A DNA stretch of 27,333 nt from a virus: the IMG/VR virus record IMGVR_UViG_3300028198_000017, positions 1 to 27,333 of that record. One strand, 5' to 3'. Both the position numbers and the translations under genes were made by a program. A model generated the notes under the pieces. It had not been told where the DNA came from. It did not search any database and saw only the letters and a program-made list of their open reading frames with translations. Position 1 is the first letter of the stretch; every line of letters begins with the position of its first letter. This document shows positions 1-8,582 of the stretch, one piece after another.

Positions 1-1130
1 TGGCAAAGGTGGCAGCCTCTATTAAGGAGTATGGGTTCAGGCAGCCTATCGTAGTGGACTCCGAAATGGTCGTGGTAGCGGGGCATACAAGGCTTGCAGC
101 AGCTTGGCAATTAAAACTTGGGAAAGTACCCGTGCATATTGCGGATAACTTGACCGATGCACAAATCCAAGCATACCGGATTATGGATAACCGCTCCCAT
201 GAAGAAGCGGAGTGGGATGACGAATTACTTGGCATTGAGCTTGCGGATTTAAGCGACCAAGACTTTGACCTAGAGCTTACGGGCTTTTCCGCAGCCGAGA
301 TTGAACAGTTAATGAACGACAAGTCTTTAGCCGGGGAGCTTGAGGGTGAGGACGATGCCCCGGAACTCCCGGCAGAGCCAACATCGAAGCGTGGCGAGAT
401 TTACCAGTTGGGAGAGCATCGATTGATGTGCGGGGACTCGACAAGCGAGGGGGATGTTGCCTTGCTGATGAACGGTCAAAAAGCGGACATGGTATTCACC
501 GACCCGCCTTACAACGTTAACTACTCTGGCAGGGGGAATAATAATCTTGGGAAGATAGAGAATGATGATTTATCAGGTGAGGCTTTTGATGTTTTTTTAA
601 CGCAAACTTTTTTTAATTACTTAAATTTTATGAAGGCACTTGGTTGCATCTATGTCTGCCATCCCGACTCTGCGTCTGCCCCAAAACTAGCGTTTGAAAA
701 GGCGTTTGCTGAACACTTTAAAAAGTCCTCAACGATAATTTGGGTAAAGCAATCGGGTGGTATGGGTTGGCAAGATTACCGGGTGCAGCATGAGCCAATT
801 TTATACGGTTGGAAAGAAGGTCAGGGCAAGCATTGGTTTTGCGGAGATAGAACCAAAACAACGGTTTGGAATATTAGTAGGGATGCAGCAACGTCCTACA
901 AGCACCCAACCCAAAAGCCTGTCGCTCTGGCGCAAGAGGCAATACTAAATAGCAGCAAGGGTGACGATATTGTCATGGATTTATTCGGTGGCTCCGGGTC
1001 TACCTTAGTCGCAGCCGAGAAGCTAAATCGCAAGTGCTACACGATGGAATTAGAACCAGGTTATTGCGATGTGATTATTGAGCGTTACGAAAAGTTGTTC
1101 GAGCGTAAAGCGGAGAAGCTGAATGCCTAA
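1..1130 (+). CDS. ParB-like nuclease domain / DNA methyltransferase fusion (5' partial)
   Basis: The frame is open from the first bases of the window. A GTG at position 9 is available, but it falls inside the ParB fold (just before AASIKEYGFRQPIVV), so the gene probably begins outside the window. The N-terminal ~100 residues are ParB/Srx-like, with the VVAGHTRLAAA motif at about 23-33. The rest is a DNA methylase of the N4/N6 family (PF01555 type): catalytic DPPY at about 165-168 and the SAM-binding FGGSGST at about 326-332. The order DPPY before FxGxGxT is typical of beta-class enzymes, which methylate adenine-N6 or cytosine-N4. This fusion is common in phages just upstream of terminase and may protect phage DNA or mark it for replication or packaging. 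Its last 8 nt overlap the next gene. The sequence recognised cannot be read from the gene. Confidence 0.9.
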   Translation, partial: AKVAASIKEYGFRQPIVVDSEMVVVAGHTRLAAAWQLKLGKVPVHIADNLTDAQIQAYRIMDNRSHEEAEWDDELLGIELADLSDQDFDLELTGFSAAEIEQLMNDKSLAGELEGEDDAPELPAEPTSKRGEIYQLGEHRLMCGDSTSEGDVALLMNGQKADMVFTDPPYNVNYSGRGNNNLGKIENDDLSGEAFDVFLTQTFFNYLNFMKALGCIYVCHPDSASAPKLAFEKAFAEHFKKSSTIIWVKQSGGMGWQDYRVQHEPILYGWKEGQGKHWFCGDRTKTTVWNISRDAATSYKHPTQKPVALAQEAILNSSKGDDIVMDLFGGSGSTLVAAEKLNRKCYTMELEPGYCDVIIERYEKLFERKAEKLNA

Positions 1131-1686
1131 AGTAACTTATCCCATAGACACGATTTGCAAGATGCTAGACCTGACTGATAGGCGGGTGCAGCAATTAGCT
1201 AAAGAGGGAGTGCTTCCTAAAACAGAGAAGGGGAAGTATGACCTAGTCGGGTGCGTTAGGGGTTATGTCCATTATTTAAGGGACAGGGCATTGGGCAAAG
1301 ACTCCGACCTTGATGGTTATCAATGGCGGGATCGAAAGTTAAAAGCCGAGGCATTAATGGCTGAGATGGAACTCAACGAGATGAGGGAAAGTCTTATCCG
1401 GGTTGAGAAGGTTGAAAACTATTTAGACAAATTGTTTACGGCTATCAAGCAGCATATTTTAGCAATGCCGACCAAGGTTGCTCCAATGGTTTTAGCCGAG
1501 GAAGCGGTAGAAGGGGTTGAGCTTGTGCTTCAAGGGGAAGCGCATGACATTTTAAACTTAATTGCAGATTATGAAATCAGCGACGATCCAGATGACGGAG
1601 ACTCAGATCATTCGGAATCTGATACAGAAATCTCAGGGGAAAGCAAGACCTCCGAAGAAACTAACGGTAACGGAGTGGGCGAGTAG
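1123..1686 (+). CDS. Terminase small subunit (Nu1-like)
   Basis: 187 aa. The N-terminal ~50 residues look like an excisionase/MerR-like winged helix (IDTICKMLDLTDRRVQQLAKEGVLP), the fold used by lambda Nu1 to bind the packaging site. A charged helical middle (about 65-125) would serve for oligomerisation, and the tail is very acidic and Ser/Thr-rich (about 150-187). The ATG overlaps the end of the methyltransferase gene, and the 3' end overlaps the large subunit by roughly 100 nt. Position directly before a GpA-type large terminase supports the call; sequence similarity alone would be weak. The acidic tail is the segment encoded in the overlap, so it may have arisen by overprinting rather than being a conserved domain. 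Confidence 0.75.
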   Translation: MPKVTYPIDTICKMLDLTDRRVQQLAKEGVLPKTEKGKYDLVGCVRGYVHYLRDRALGKDSDLDGYQWRDRKLKAEALMAEMELNEMRESLIRVEKVENYLDKLFTAIKQHILAMPTKVAPMVLAEEAVEGVELVLQGEAHDILNLIADYEISDDPDDGDSDHSESDTEISGESKTSEETNGNGVGE

Positions 1687-3427
1687 GTATCGTTGGCTCA
1701 GTTCTGAGGCTAGTTCCGAATCGGGGAAGTTTAATACTCTGAGAGCTTATTTCCAGAAGGGTTGGATGGATGCTTTTAGCGACCCCAAGGTGAAAGAGGT
1801 TGTCCTTATGGCATCGAGCCAAGTTGGTAAGACTGAATCTTTCGTTAACAACGTCATAGGATTTTATGTTCACCAAGACCCCGCTCCTATCTTGATGGTG
1901 CAGCCGAGCCTATCGATGGCACAAACTTGGTCAAAAGACAGATTCGCCCCCATGATACGGGACAGCAAAGCCCTGAAAGGTTTGATAAGAGAGCCGAGGG
2001 CAAAGAATTCAGAGAACACGATTCTCGCTAAGAGTTTTCCGGGTGGACGGTTAACGGTTATCGGTGCGAACTCTCCCGCATCGTTAGCATCCAGACCGAT
2101 CCGGGTTGTTTTATTAGATGAGCCTGATCGATACCCACCATCTGCGGGAACGGAAGGTGATCCGGTAAATCTAGCAAGGAAACGAACGACTACATTCTGG
2201 AACCGTAAAATTGGAACGTGCGGGACACCTACGGTCAAAGGATCGTCAAGGATTGAGGCTGCTTATCTGGAATCAGATCAGCGAAGGTATTTAGTCCCAT
2301 GTCCTCATTGCGAAACTTACCAGATTTTAAAATGGGCTAACTGTAGGTGGGACGAAGGGAAGCCAGATACCGCTCACATGGTTTGTGAAAGTTGCGACCA
2401 GGATATACAGGAACGAGATAAGGGACGAATGATTATAAAGGGTCGATGGAAGGCAGAGCAACCTTTCCGGGGCATAGCGGGTTTTCATTTAAATGAATTA
2501 TACAGCCCTTGGGTTAAGTGGTCAGAAATGGTTGCCAAGTTCTTAGAGGCTAAAAAATACCCGGAGACTTTAAAGGTCTGGATTAACACAAGCCTTGGGG
2601 AAAGTTGGGAAGAGGAAGGGAACACTCACGATGAAAATCAATTAATGGCAAGGCGGGAGATGTATCCAGAGAATCATTTACCCGAAGGCATCCTTGCAAT
2701 AACCACCGCAGTTGATGTTCAAGCGGATCGATTAGAGCTTGAATTTAGAGGGTGGGGTATAGGTGAGGAGACTTGGGGAATCGATTATGTGGTGATCCCC
2801 GGAAACCCCGCATCTATTGAACTATGGGAATCCCTAGACCAACACATTTCGAGGGAATTTAAAACGGTGGATGGAATAATTTTAAAGTCTGCCTGTACGG
2901 TAGTCGATTCAGGCGCATTTACTCAACACGTTTATGAGTACGGTCGCAAACACCAACCGGGAAGGGTTTACCCGATCAAGGGGGCATCTTCCAGAGGGTT
3001 GCCGATTATATCCAAACGCTCTCAGGATAAAAAGACCGGGGCAATATTTTATGTATTAGGCACGGACACAATTAAAGACACGGTTTTTGGACGTTTGGGG
3101 GTTGAGGATAAGGGAGCGGGTTACTGCCATTTCCCTTTAACTTACGGGGCAGAGTATTTCGATATGTTAACCGCAGAGCATTGTGTCACAAGATTTAATA
3201 AAGGCATCCCAAGGCGTGAGTGGGTAATGAAGAAAAACAAGAAACGCAACGAGGCACTCGATATTTTCGGATACAACTTTGCAGCTTTAAAAATACTCAA
3301 CCCGAATTTTGAGGGGATTGTTAAAACACTTCAAGACCGGGCAAAAGGGATTGAAACAAAACCAAGACAAACTAGACCCCGGAAGAATTTCAAAGGGGCA
3401 AACAATTTTGTTAGAGGATTCAGATAA
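1571..3427 (+). CDS. Terminase large subunit, GpA family
   Basis: Motor and nuclease that translocates and cuts DNA into the prohead. From the ATG at 1571 it has 618 aa. The GpA signature LTVTEWASRYRWLS lies near residues 31-44, a Walker A-like ASSQVGKT near 81-88, Walker B VVLLDEPDR near 179-187, two CxxC pairs (CPHC, CESC) near 244-275 that could bind zinc, and nuclease-domain segments AVDVQADRLELEFRGWG and VVDSGAF in the C-terminal half. The start is uncertain: TTG 1562, ATG 1571 and ATG 1592 are all in frame, none has a good Shine-Dalgarno, and no start codon lies between 1592 and the conserved region. All three start inside the small-subunit gene, so translation is probably coupled. The ATG of the next gene overlaps the stop. 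Confidence 0.93.
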   Translation: MKSATIQMTETQIIRNLIQKSQGKARPPKKLTVTEWASRYRWLSSEASSESGKFNTLRAYFQKGWMDAFSDPKVKEVVLMASSQVGKTESFVNNVIGFYVHQDPAPILMVQPSLSMAQTWSKDRFAPMIRDSKALKGLIREPRAKNSENTILAKSFPGGRLTVIGANSPASLASRPIRVVLLDEPDRYPPSAGTEGDPVNLARKRTTTFWNRKIGTCGTPTVKGSSRIEAAYLESDQRRYLVPCPHCETYQILKWANCRWDEGKPDTAHMVCESCDQDIQERDKGRMIIKGRWKAEQPFRGIAGFHLNELYSPWVKWSEMVAKFLEAKKYPETLKVWINTSLGESWEEEGNTHDENQLMARREMYPENHLPEGILAITTAVDVQADRLELEFRGWGIGEETWGIDYVVIPGNPASIELWESLDQHISREFKTVDGIILKSACTVVDSGAFTQHVYEYGRKHQPGRVYPIKGASSRGLPIISKRSQDKKTGAIFYVLGTDTIKDTVFGRLGVEDKGAGYCHFPLTYGAEYFDMLTAEHCVTRFNKGIPRREWVMKKNKKRNEALDIFGYNFAALKILNPNFEGIVKTLQDRAKGIETKPRQTRPRKNFKGANNFVRGFR

Positions 3428-4020
3428 TGGCTTTTGATGTACCTGATCCAAATACTCCCCCGGAATCGGAACCCTTAAAGTTTCATGCCGGGGAAACGGT
3501 GAAATGGAAGCGGACGGACTTATCAGATTTTCCCGCATCGACTTACACGCTTTATTACACTCTGGTTAAAGACGGGACAAGAATAATTTTTAACTCCTCA
3601 CAAGACGGAAGCACCGAAAATCATGCGGTGACTTTAGCGCATGGGACAACGGCAGCATACACGGTCGGTGTTTATAATTGGTCGGTTGAGGCGAGAAGTT
3701 CTTCTGAGGTTTACATAGTCGATAAAGGGGTGATGGAAATCCTGACCGATTATGCGGAGCAATCTTCCGGGGCAGACGAAAGATCGGTCGCTAAAAAAAT
3801 GGTCGATGCTTACGAGTCCTTATTTGCAAACCAGATTACCAACAAAACGATTGAGCAATTAAGTTATTCAATAGCCGGGAGGTCGATCAGCAAACTCTCA
3901 GCGGAGCAAATCAGGATGGAATATTTGAGATGGAAACGAATTTATGAATCGGAATTAGACAATGAGCGGATTAATAACGGTCTTGGAACTCGCAAGCGTA
4001 TCTTGACGAGGTTTTGCTAA
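3427..4020 (+). CDS. gpW-like head-tail connector with an Ig-like N-terminal extension
   Basis: 197 aa, in the same slot as lambda gpW between large terminase and portal. The C-terminal part (about 130-185) contains YSIAGRSISKLSAEQIRMEY followed by a charged helix, which resembles the gpW pattern of a short beta hairpin and a helix. gpW plugs the connector after packaging and is normally only about 70 aa. The extra N-terminal ~110 residues are beta-rich (FHAGETVKWKRTDLSDFPAS, YTLYYTLVKDG) and resemble a small Ig-like or beta-sandwich domain. The extension could be a separate decoration or adaptor domain; its function is unknown. ATG overlaps the TerL stop; the TAA abuts the portal ATG. Confidence 0.65.
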   Translation: MAFDVPDPNTPPESEPLKFHAGETVKWKRTDLSDFPASTYTLYYTLVKDGTRIIFNSSQDGSTENHAVTLAHGTTAAYTVGVYNWSVEARSSSEVYIVDKGVMEILTDYAEQSSGADERSVAKKMVDAYESLFANQITNKTIEQLSYSIAGRSISKLSAEQIRMEYLRWKRIYESELDNERINNGLGTRKRILTRFC

Positions 4021-5475
4021 ATGAAATTATTTGATTTTTTTAAAAGGAATAAAAAGCCGACTCGCAGACGTTCTTACGAAGCGGGAGCGATTAACCGCTT
4101 GTTAAACAATTGGACAACTACCCCCAAGACTGCGGACGAAGCAATAAAAGGCAACCTACGCAACATGAGGGCGAGATCAAGGGACTTGTCACGCAATAAC
4201 GATTATGCCCGCAAGTATGGCGAAATGGTTAAGACGAATGTTATTGGCACAAACGGGATTGTTATGCAGAGCAAGGCAAAGCGACCTGATGGGACTTTTG
4301 ACAAGCTAGATAATGAGTCGATTGAAAAAGCGTGGAAGCTATGGGGACGAAAACCTAATTGTTCAGCCAATGGCAAGCTCTCATGGATCGATATGCAAAG
4401 GTGCGTGGTTGAAACGGTGGCAAGGGATGGGGAAATTCTTATCAGGAAAATTCGAGGGGCTGATAACCCTTTCGGGTATGCGCTGCAATTAATTGAGTGC
4501 GACCACTTGGATGAGGATTTAAACAAGGATTTGCAAGGCGGGAACCGTATCAAGATGGGGGTCGAGATAAACCAATGGGAGAAGCCTGTTAATTATTGGT
4601 TGCTGCAAAATCATCCGGGCGAAAACACGACCTCTCTTTTCGGGAAACATTACAACAAAATCCCGGCTAAAGACATTATACATTTATTCGTAACAAACCG
4701 ACCCGGACAAACCAGAGGAGTCCCTTGGGTTGCCTCTGCTATGACCAGATTGCACCAACTGGGCGAATATGAAGAAGCGGAAGTGGTAGCAGCCCGTGTA
4801 TCGGCTTGCAAGATGGGATTTTTTAAGCCTGATTCGGGGGGCGAGGGATATATCGGGGACGATGTAGATTCTATGGGGAACACGGTATCGGAAGCTGCAC
4901 CCGGAACGATGGAGCTTTTACCTCCGGGAATGGACTTCCAGAGTTTCGATCCTAACCATCCAAGCGGTAATTTTTCTCCGTTTGTTAAATCCACGCTCCG
5001 GGGAATCGCATCCGGGTTGAATGTTTCTTATAACTCACTCGCCTCTGACTTAGAGGGTGTAAATTTTTCAAGCATTAGGTCGGGTGTATTGGAAGAACGA
5101 CAAAATTGGAGAATGGTTCAAAGTTGGTTGATAGAACATTTCCATCAAGACGTTTATTTAGAGTGGTTGCGGTTAGCGTTTATAAATGGGCAGCTTGGGT
5201 CTATTCCGCAGCAACGGTTTGATAAATTCTCAACCCCTAAATGGCAAGCAAGAGGGTGGGAATGGGTTGATCCATTAAAAGATGCCAAGGCTAACTTGCA
5301 AGAGATTCAGATGGGGACAAAATCCCGCTCCGATGTATTGGCTGAAAAGGGGAAAGATATTGAGGAAGTTTTTGACCAACTCAAAGCCGAGGCAGACATG
5401 GCAGAACGGGTTGGGATAGATATTAATCAAGTGAATCCACTCATAGAGGAAATGGCAAATGAACAAGACAATTGA
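4021..5475 (+). CDS. Portal protein, lambda family
   Basis: 484 aa, a usual length for lambda gpB-type portals, which form the dodecameric ring at the head vertex. Recognisable family segments include ARSRDLSRNNDYARKYGEMV near the N-terminus, the region around IIHLFVTNRPGQTRGVPW (about 220-237), and SYNSLASDLEGVNFSSIRSG (about 337-356), which is a strongly conserved portal motif. The C-terminal ~80 residues are helical and acidic. It starts immediately after the connector gene stop, and its last 17 nt overlap the protease/capsid gene, so head genes are translationally coupled. Confidence 0.93.
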   Translation: MKLFDFFKRNKKPTRRRSYEAGAINRLLNNWTTTPKTADEAIKGNLRNMRARSRDLSRNNDYARKYGEMVKTNVIGTNGIVMQSKAKRPDGTFDKLDNESIEKAWKLWGRKPNCSANGKLSWIDMQRCVVETVARDGEILIRKIRGADNPFGYALQLIECDHLDEDLNKDLQGGNRIKMGVEINQWEKPVNYWLLQNHPGENTTSLFGKHYNKIPAKDIIHLFVTNRPGQTRGVPWVASAMTRLHQLGEYEEAEVVAARVSACKMGFFKPDSGGEGYIGDDVDSMGNTVSEAAPGTMELLPPGMDFQSFDPNHPSGNFSPFVKSTLRGIASGLNVSYNSLASDLEGVNFSSIRSGVLEERQNWRMVQSWLIEHFHQDVYLEWLRLAFINGQLGSIPQQRFDKFSTPKWQARGWEWVDPLKDAKANLQEIQMGTKSRSDVLAEKGKDIEEVFDQLKAEADMAERVGIDINQVNPLIEEMANEQDN

Positions 5476-7288
5476 GACCCGCACTCTCTACCGTCAAGCC
5501 GAGGTCGGTGAGATAGAGCAAGAGGAGCGGACGATAAATCTAGCATTCAGTTCTGAGGAGCCAGTGGAAAGGCGATTCGGAATGGAAGTCCTTGACCATG
5601 ATCCCAAATCAATCAGGCTTGGTCGCTTGAGAGGTTCCGGGGCATTACTGGTCAATCATAACCCTGACGATTTAGTTGGGAAGGTTGAAAGTGTTGAGAT
5701 AGCAGACCGTGTGGCACGGGCAAAGGTCAGGTTCGGAAAATCTGATCGGGCTAACGAGATATTTCAAGATGTTCAAGACGGTATCAGATCGGGAGTTTCG
5801 GTCGGGTATCAAATTCATAAACTAACGGAAGAGGGTGAAAAAGATTCCTCTGTATTTCGGGCAACCGATTGGGAACCGATGGAGATCAGTCTAGTAGCAA
5901 TCCCGGCTGATTCAACGGTTGGCATAGGACGGTCGGAAGATGGGGAGGCTATCGAAACCTCTATCCAATATCTTGAAAGGGATATAAAAATGGCAGAAGA
6001 AATTAAAACGCCAGAGGCTCCCAAGGTTGATGTCGAAGCCGTAAAGAGTCAGGCACGTGATGCGGAAGTTAAGAGAATTCAGGAAGTCACAGCAATCGGT
6101 GAGCAGTTTGCTCAAGGTGATCTTGCTCGACAGATGGTTTCGTCTGGTCAGAGTGTTGATGTAATGCGTAAGGCAGTTTTAGAAAATATGCCTCAACCAA
6201 AACCAGAGGTTCAAACTCCTATCGATAACCTCGACATGGAGCCAAAAGAAAAAAGAGCTTATTCAATGTTTCGTGCTATCAACGCATCTGCATCAGGCAA
6301 CTGGAGTAATGCGGGACTAGAGCGAGAGGCATCGGATGAGATTGCCAAGCGTTTAGGTAAAGAGCCAAGAGGCTTTTTTACACCTAGCGACATTGATTGG
6401 GGAAAAAGAGACCTGACAATTGGTAGTGCGACAGCGGGTGGAAACCTCAAGGGAACTGACTTCATGGCTTCCGACTTTGTTGATGCTTTACGTCCTCAAT
6501 TGGTGCTTGCTTCTCTAGGGGCAAAAATGATGAATGGCTTACAAGGCGATGTTGCGATCCCGGCACTTAATGCCAAAACATCCACGTATTGGGTAGCCGA
6601 ATCAGCAGCCCCCACGGAAGGCGCACCGACAGTACGGCAGATCACAATGTCCCCTTCCACAGTTGGAGCTTATGTTGATATAAGCAGAAAATTGTCGAAA
6701 CAGAGCGACCCATCAGCCGAGAATCTATTCAGGAATGATATGGTTTCTCAGGTTGCCTCTGCAATTGATAGTGCGGGAATCCAAGGGTCTGGATCATCTA
6801 ATCAGCCAACCGGGATTCTAAACACATCAGGAATCGGATCGGTAGCTATCGGAACAAATGGTGGCGCACCGACTTGGGGAAGTGTTGTTGATAATATTTC
6901 TCAAGTGGCAATCGATAATGCACTTGGTGGAAACCTTGCATTTTTGACGAATCCTCAAGTGGTTGGAAAACTCAGGCAGACCGCAAAAGGTTCGGGCGAT
7001 AGCGTGATGATTATGAATGAGATGAACACCTTGATGGGTTATCAAGTTGCTCAAACCTCTAACGTGCCATCGACCTTGACTAAGGGTTCAACCTCTGGAA
7101 GTTGTTCAGCTTTGATATTCGGAAACTTTAACGACCTGATTATCGGTCAATGGGGTGGAACGGATGTTTTAGTTGATCCTTACACGGGTTCTTCTACAGG
7201 AACGATTCGAGTTGTAGTGTTCGCAGACATTGACATAGCAGTACGTCATGCTGAGAGCTTTAGTTCAACTCAGGATTACACTACCTGA
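5459..7288 (+). CDS. Prohead protease / HK97-type major capsid protein fusion
   Basis: 609 aa. Residues ~1-160 are an S78-like prohead protease: LLVNHN with the likely catalytic His at 67, SGVSVGY with the likely Ser at 114, and EPMEISLVAIPADSTVG at about 139-154. Residues ~178-270 are acidic and helical, like a scaffold or delta domain. Residues ~300-609 match the HK97 capsid fold (LVLASLGAKMMNGL, YWVAESAAPTEGAPT, NQPTGILNTSG). Protease and capsid are separate genes in many phages; here one frame encodes both, so the capsid must be released by self-cleavage and/or made from an internal start. An in-frame ATG at 5990, preceded by a purine-rich GAAAGGGA, is a candidate. AGAGGAAATGGCAA upstream of the ATG at 5459 is a good ribosome site inside the portal gene. 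Confidence 0.93.
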   Translation: MNKTIETRTLYRQAEVGEIEQEERTINLAFSSEEPVERRFGMEVLDHDPKSIRLGRLRGSGALLVNHNPDDLVGKVESVEIADRVARAKVRFGKSDRANEIFQDVQDGIRSGVSVGYQIHKLTEEGEKDSSVFRATDWEPMEISLVAIPADSTVGIGRSEDGEAIETSIQYLERDIKMAEEIKTPEAPKVDVEAVKSQARDAEVKRIQEVTAIGEQFAQGDLARQMVSSGQSVDVMRKAVLENMPQPKPEVQTPIDNLDMEPKEKRAYSMFRAINASASGNWSNAGLEREASDEIAKRLGKEPRGFFTPSDIDWGKRDLTIGSATAGGNLKGTDFMASDFVDALRPQLVLASLGAKMMNGLQGDVAIPALNAKTSTYWVAESAAPTEGAPTVRQITMSPSTVGAYVDISRKLSKQSDPSAENLFRNDMVSQVASAIDSAGIQGSGSSNQPTGILNTSGIGSVAIGTNGGAPTWGSVVDNISQVAIDNALGGNLAFLTNPQVVGKLRQTAKGSGDSVMIMNEMNTLMGYQVAQTSNVPSTLTKGSTSGSCSALIFGNFNDLIIGQWGGTDVLVDPYTGSSTGTIRVVVFADIDIAVRHAESFSSTQDYTT

Positions 7289-7306
7289 TAAGTTTACCGG
7301 GCAAGC

Positions 7307-7399
7307 GGGGGGTTTTTACCCCTCGCCCCTAGTTTTAGGGGGGTGCTAGCATATCAGTATCCCCGGAACAATGGCTCAGATCGGCATAGGTTAAGCCGA
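7307..7399 (+). promoter_or_regulatory. Structured intergenic region after the capsid gene (three short hairpins)
   Basis: The 134-nt gap after the capsid stop contains GGGG-tttta-CCCC (about 7309-7322), CCCCTA-GTTT-TAGGGG (7326-7341) and TCGGC-N9-GCCGA (7381-7399). The G-rich and C-rich blocks can also pair in other combinations, so alternative folds are possible. No T-tract follows, so this is not a standard intrinsic terminator. It may be a processing or partial attenuation site that keeps capsid mRNA abundant. The role is inference. Confidence 0.35.
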
Positions 7400-7422
7400 A
7401 ATTTTAAATAAACGGGGAAATT

Positions 7423-7587
7423 ATGAAAAAAATCAAAATAATGCGGAATATCTCAATCAAGGGCATTCACCACGCAGTCGGTAAAGTTGCAGAGGTGACC
7501 GAAGATGAGGCGCATAATTTAGTCGGCATGGGCAAGGCAGTTTATGACTCAGGCAAAGAAGAAGTTAAAAAGAAAAAGAAAAAATAA
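7423..7587 (+). CDS. Small head-tail region protein (54 aa)
   Basis: A short ORF (ATG 7423, TAA 7585-7587) preceded by CGGGGAAATT. The protein starts MKKIKIMRNISIKG, continues with an HAVGKVAEVTEDEAHNLV segment and ends in a run of lysines. Small proteins of this pattern (short strand, VxEV, EAxxLVxxGKAV) occur between capsid and head-tail joining genes in many siphoviruses, where they are annotated as hypothetical. Its stop codon directly abuts the ATG of the next gene. A capsid-decoration or connector accessory role is possible, but no function is established by the sequence. Confidence 0.7.
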   Translation: MKKIKIMRNISIKGIHHAVGKVAEVTEDEAHNLVGMGKAVYDSGKEEVKKKKKK

Positions 7588-7902
7588 ATGGCATTTACAG
7601 AAACACTAACTCAATTTTTTAATGACCGGGACTTTGCGGTTTCAGCGACCTTTACGGACGTTTCTGCCGGGACAAGTTCTACCGTTAAAGGAGTTTTTGA
7701 TAATGAATCTGCGCTTATTGAAGTCGGTGAGGTCGAGATTGATGAGACCGCTCCTCGTTTTTATTGTGCGTATGCGGATGTTAGTTCTGCGGTGGAAGAT
7801 GACACTCTTTTGGTTGATTCGGTCACCTATAAGATCGTGGGGTCGGTTATTAGAGATTCGTCAGGCAACGAGGCAACCTTAATCTTGAAGGATTCCTCAT
7901 GA
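7588..7902 (+). CDS. Head-tail joining protein (gpFII-like)
   Basis: 104 aa and beta-rich throughout, with VKGVFDNESALIEVGEVEI, then RFYCAYADVSSAVEDDTLLV and YKIVGSVIRDSSGNEATLIL. This order of strands, ending in DSSGxxxLxL, is the pattern of small gpFII/gp17-like joining proteins that link the head completion proteins to the tail terminator. Placement between the capsid gene and the tail terminator supports the assignment. The last 4 nt overlap the following gene (ATGA). Confidence 0.65.
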   Translation: MAFTETLTQFFNDRDFAVSATFTDVSAGTSSTVKGVFDNESALIEVGEVEIDETAPRFYCAYADVSSAVEDDTLLVDSVTYKIVGSVIRDSSGNEATLILKDSS

Positions 7903-8369
7903 CCGATCATGTAGCAAAGCAAGTTTTAGATGCAGTCGAGACAGCTTGCACCGGATTAACGACTACGGGGACGAAAGTTTACCGCTCCCGTGTTCATACG
8001 ATGGTGGAAACTAATCTCCCGGCTCTTTTGATTTACGCACGGGATGATGTGATGGAAGAGGAAATGCTAGGGCTGCAAACGGACGGGAAAAAAGGTTTGC
8101 ATTATCTTTTGACCGTCAGCATCGATGCCATCGAAAAGGATGCCTCTGAAACAACGGCAGAAAATAATTTATTCACTATCCGCAAGGAAGTCCAGACCGC
8201 TTTGGAAGCTGATCTTACTTTAGGCGGGAAGTGCAAAGACCTCTGGTTGGCAGAAGCGACCATTGAGGATCGAACCGGGTCTGGCGGGAGTCCCGTTTTA
8301 GCAATGCTAATGACTTGGCAGTTTAGGTATAGGGTCAAGCAAGGTGTACCGCAAACTGTTTTATCTTAG
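7899..8369 (+). CDS. Tail terminator / tail completion protein (gpU-like)
   Basis: 156 aa with an alternating alpha/beta pattern: an N-terminal helix (VAKQVLDAVETACTGLT), VYRSRVHTM, LPALLIYARDDVMEEE, then a strand and a long helix (FTIRKEVQTALEAD), and LMTWQFRYRV near the end. This fits the gpU/gpZ-like proteins that cap the tail tube and dock it to the head. The family assignment rests on fold pattern and gene order, not on a strong motif. Confidence 0.6.
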   Translation: MTDHVAKQVLDAVETACTGLTTTGTKVYRSRVHTMVETNLPALLIYARDDVMEEEMLGLQTDGKKGLHYLLTVSIDAIEKDASETTAENNLFTIRKEVQTALEADLTLGGKCKDLWLAEATIEDRTGSGGSPVLAMLMTWQFRYRVKQGVPQTVLS

Positions 8370-8417
8370 GGACAAAGTTGTACCTGATAGCACCAGGATT
8401 TTTTTTGAGAGGGAATT

Positions 8418-8582
8418 ATGGGAAACAAATCTATAACAGTATATCCACCGGGGGGCGGGGAGCCAGTTCATGCTTTACCACATACCCTTGATTATTATTT
8501 AGAGAATGGGTGGACTCAAGAACCAAAGGCTAAACCAGAAAAGCCAAAGGCTAATGGAAAGACTGATCGAAAGGCTAAATGA
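8418..8582 (+). CDS. Small hypothetical protein (54 aa)
   Basis: ATG 8418 follows GAGAGGGAATT, a good ribosome site, and the TGA is at 8580-8582. The protein begins MGNKSITVYPPGGGEPVHA and has an HTLDYYLENGW segment, ending in a Lys/Pro/Ala-rich tail (KPEKPKANGK). I do not recognise a family. It lies after a T8 run (about 8399-8406) that follows a weak 4-bp hairpin, and overlaps the next small ORF by 29 nt. Confidence 0.55.
   Translation: MGNKSITVYPPGGGEPVHALPHTLDYYLENGWTQEPKAKPEKPKANGKTDRKAK

Noticed and set aside
1870-2238. 122-aa minus-strand ORF opposite large terminase
   Set aside because: Shadow of the terminase coding sequence without a ribosome site or recognisable domain.
8382-8406. 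Terminator after the tail terminator gene (CCTG-ATAGCAC-CAGG then T8)
   Set aside because: The stem is only 4 bp, too weak to call with confidence despite the T-run; a stronger terminator follows at 8773-8810.
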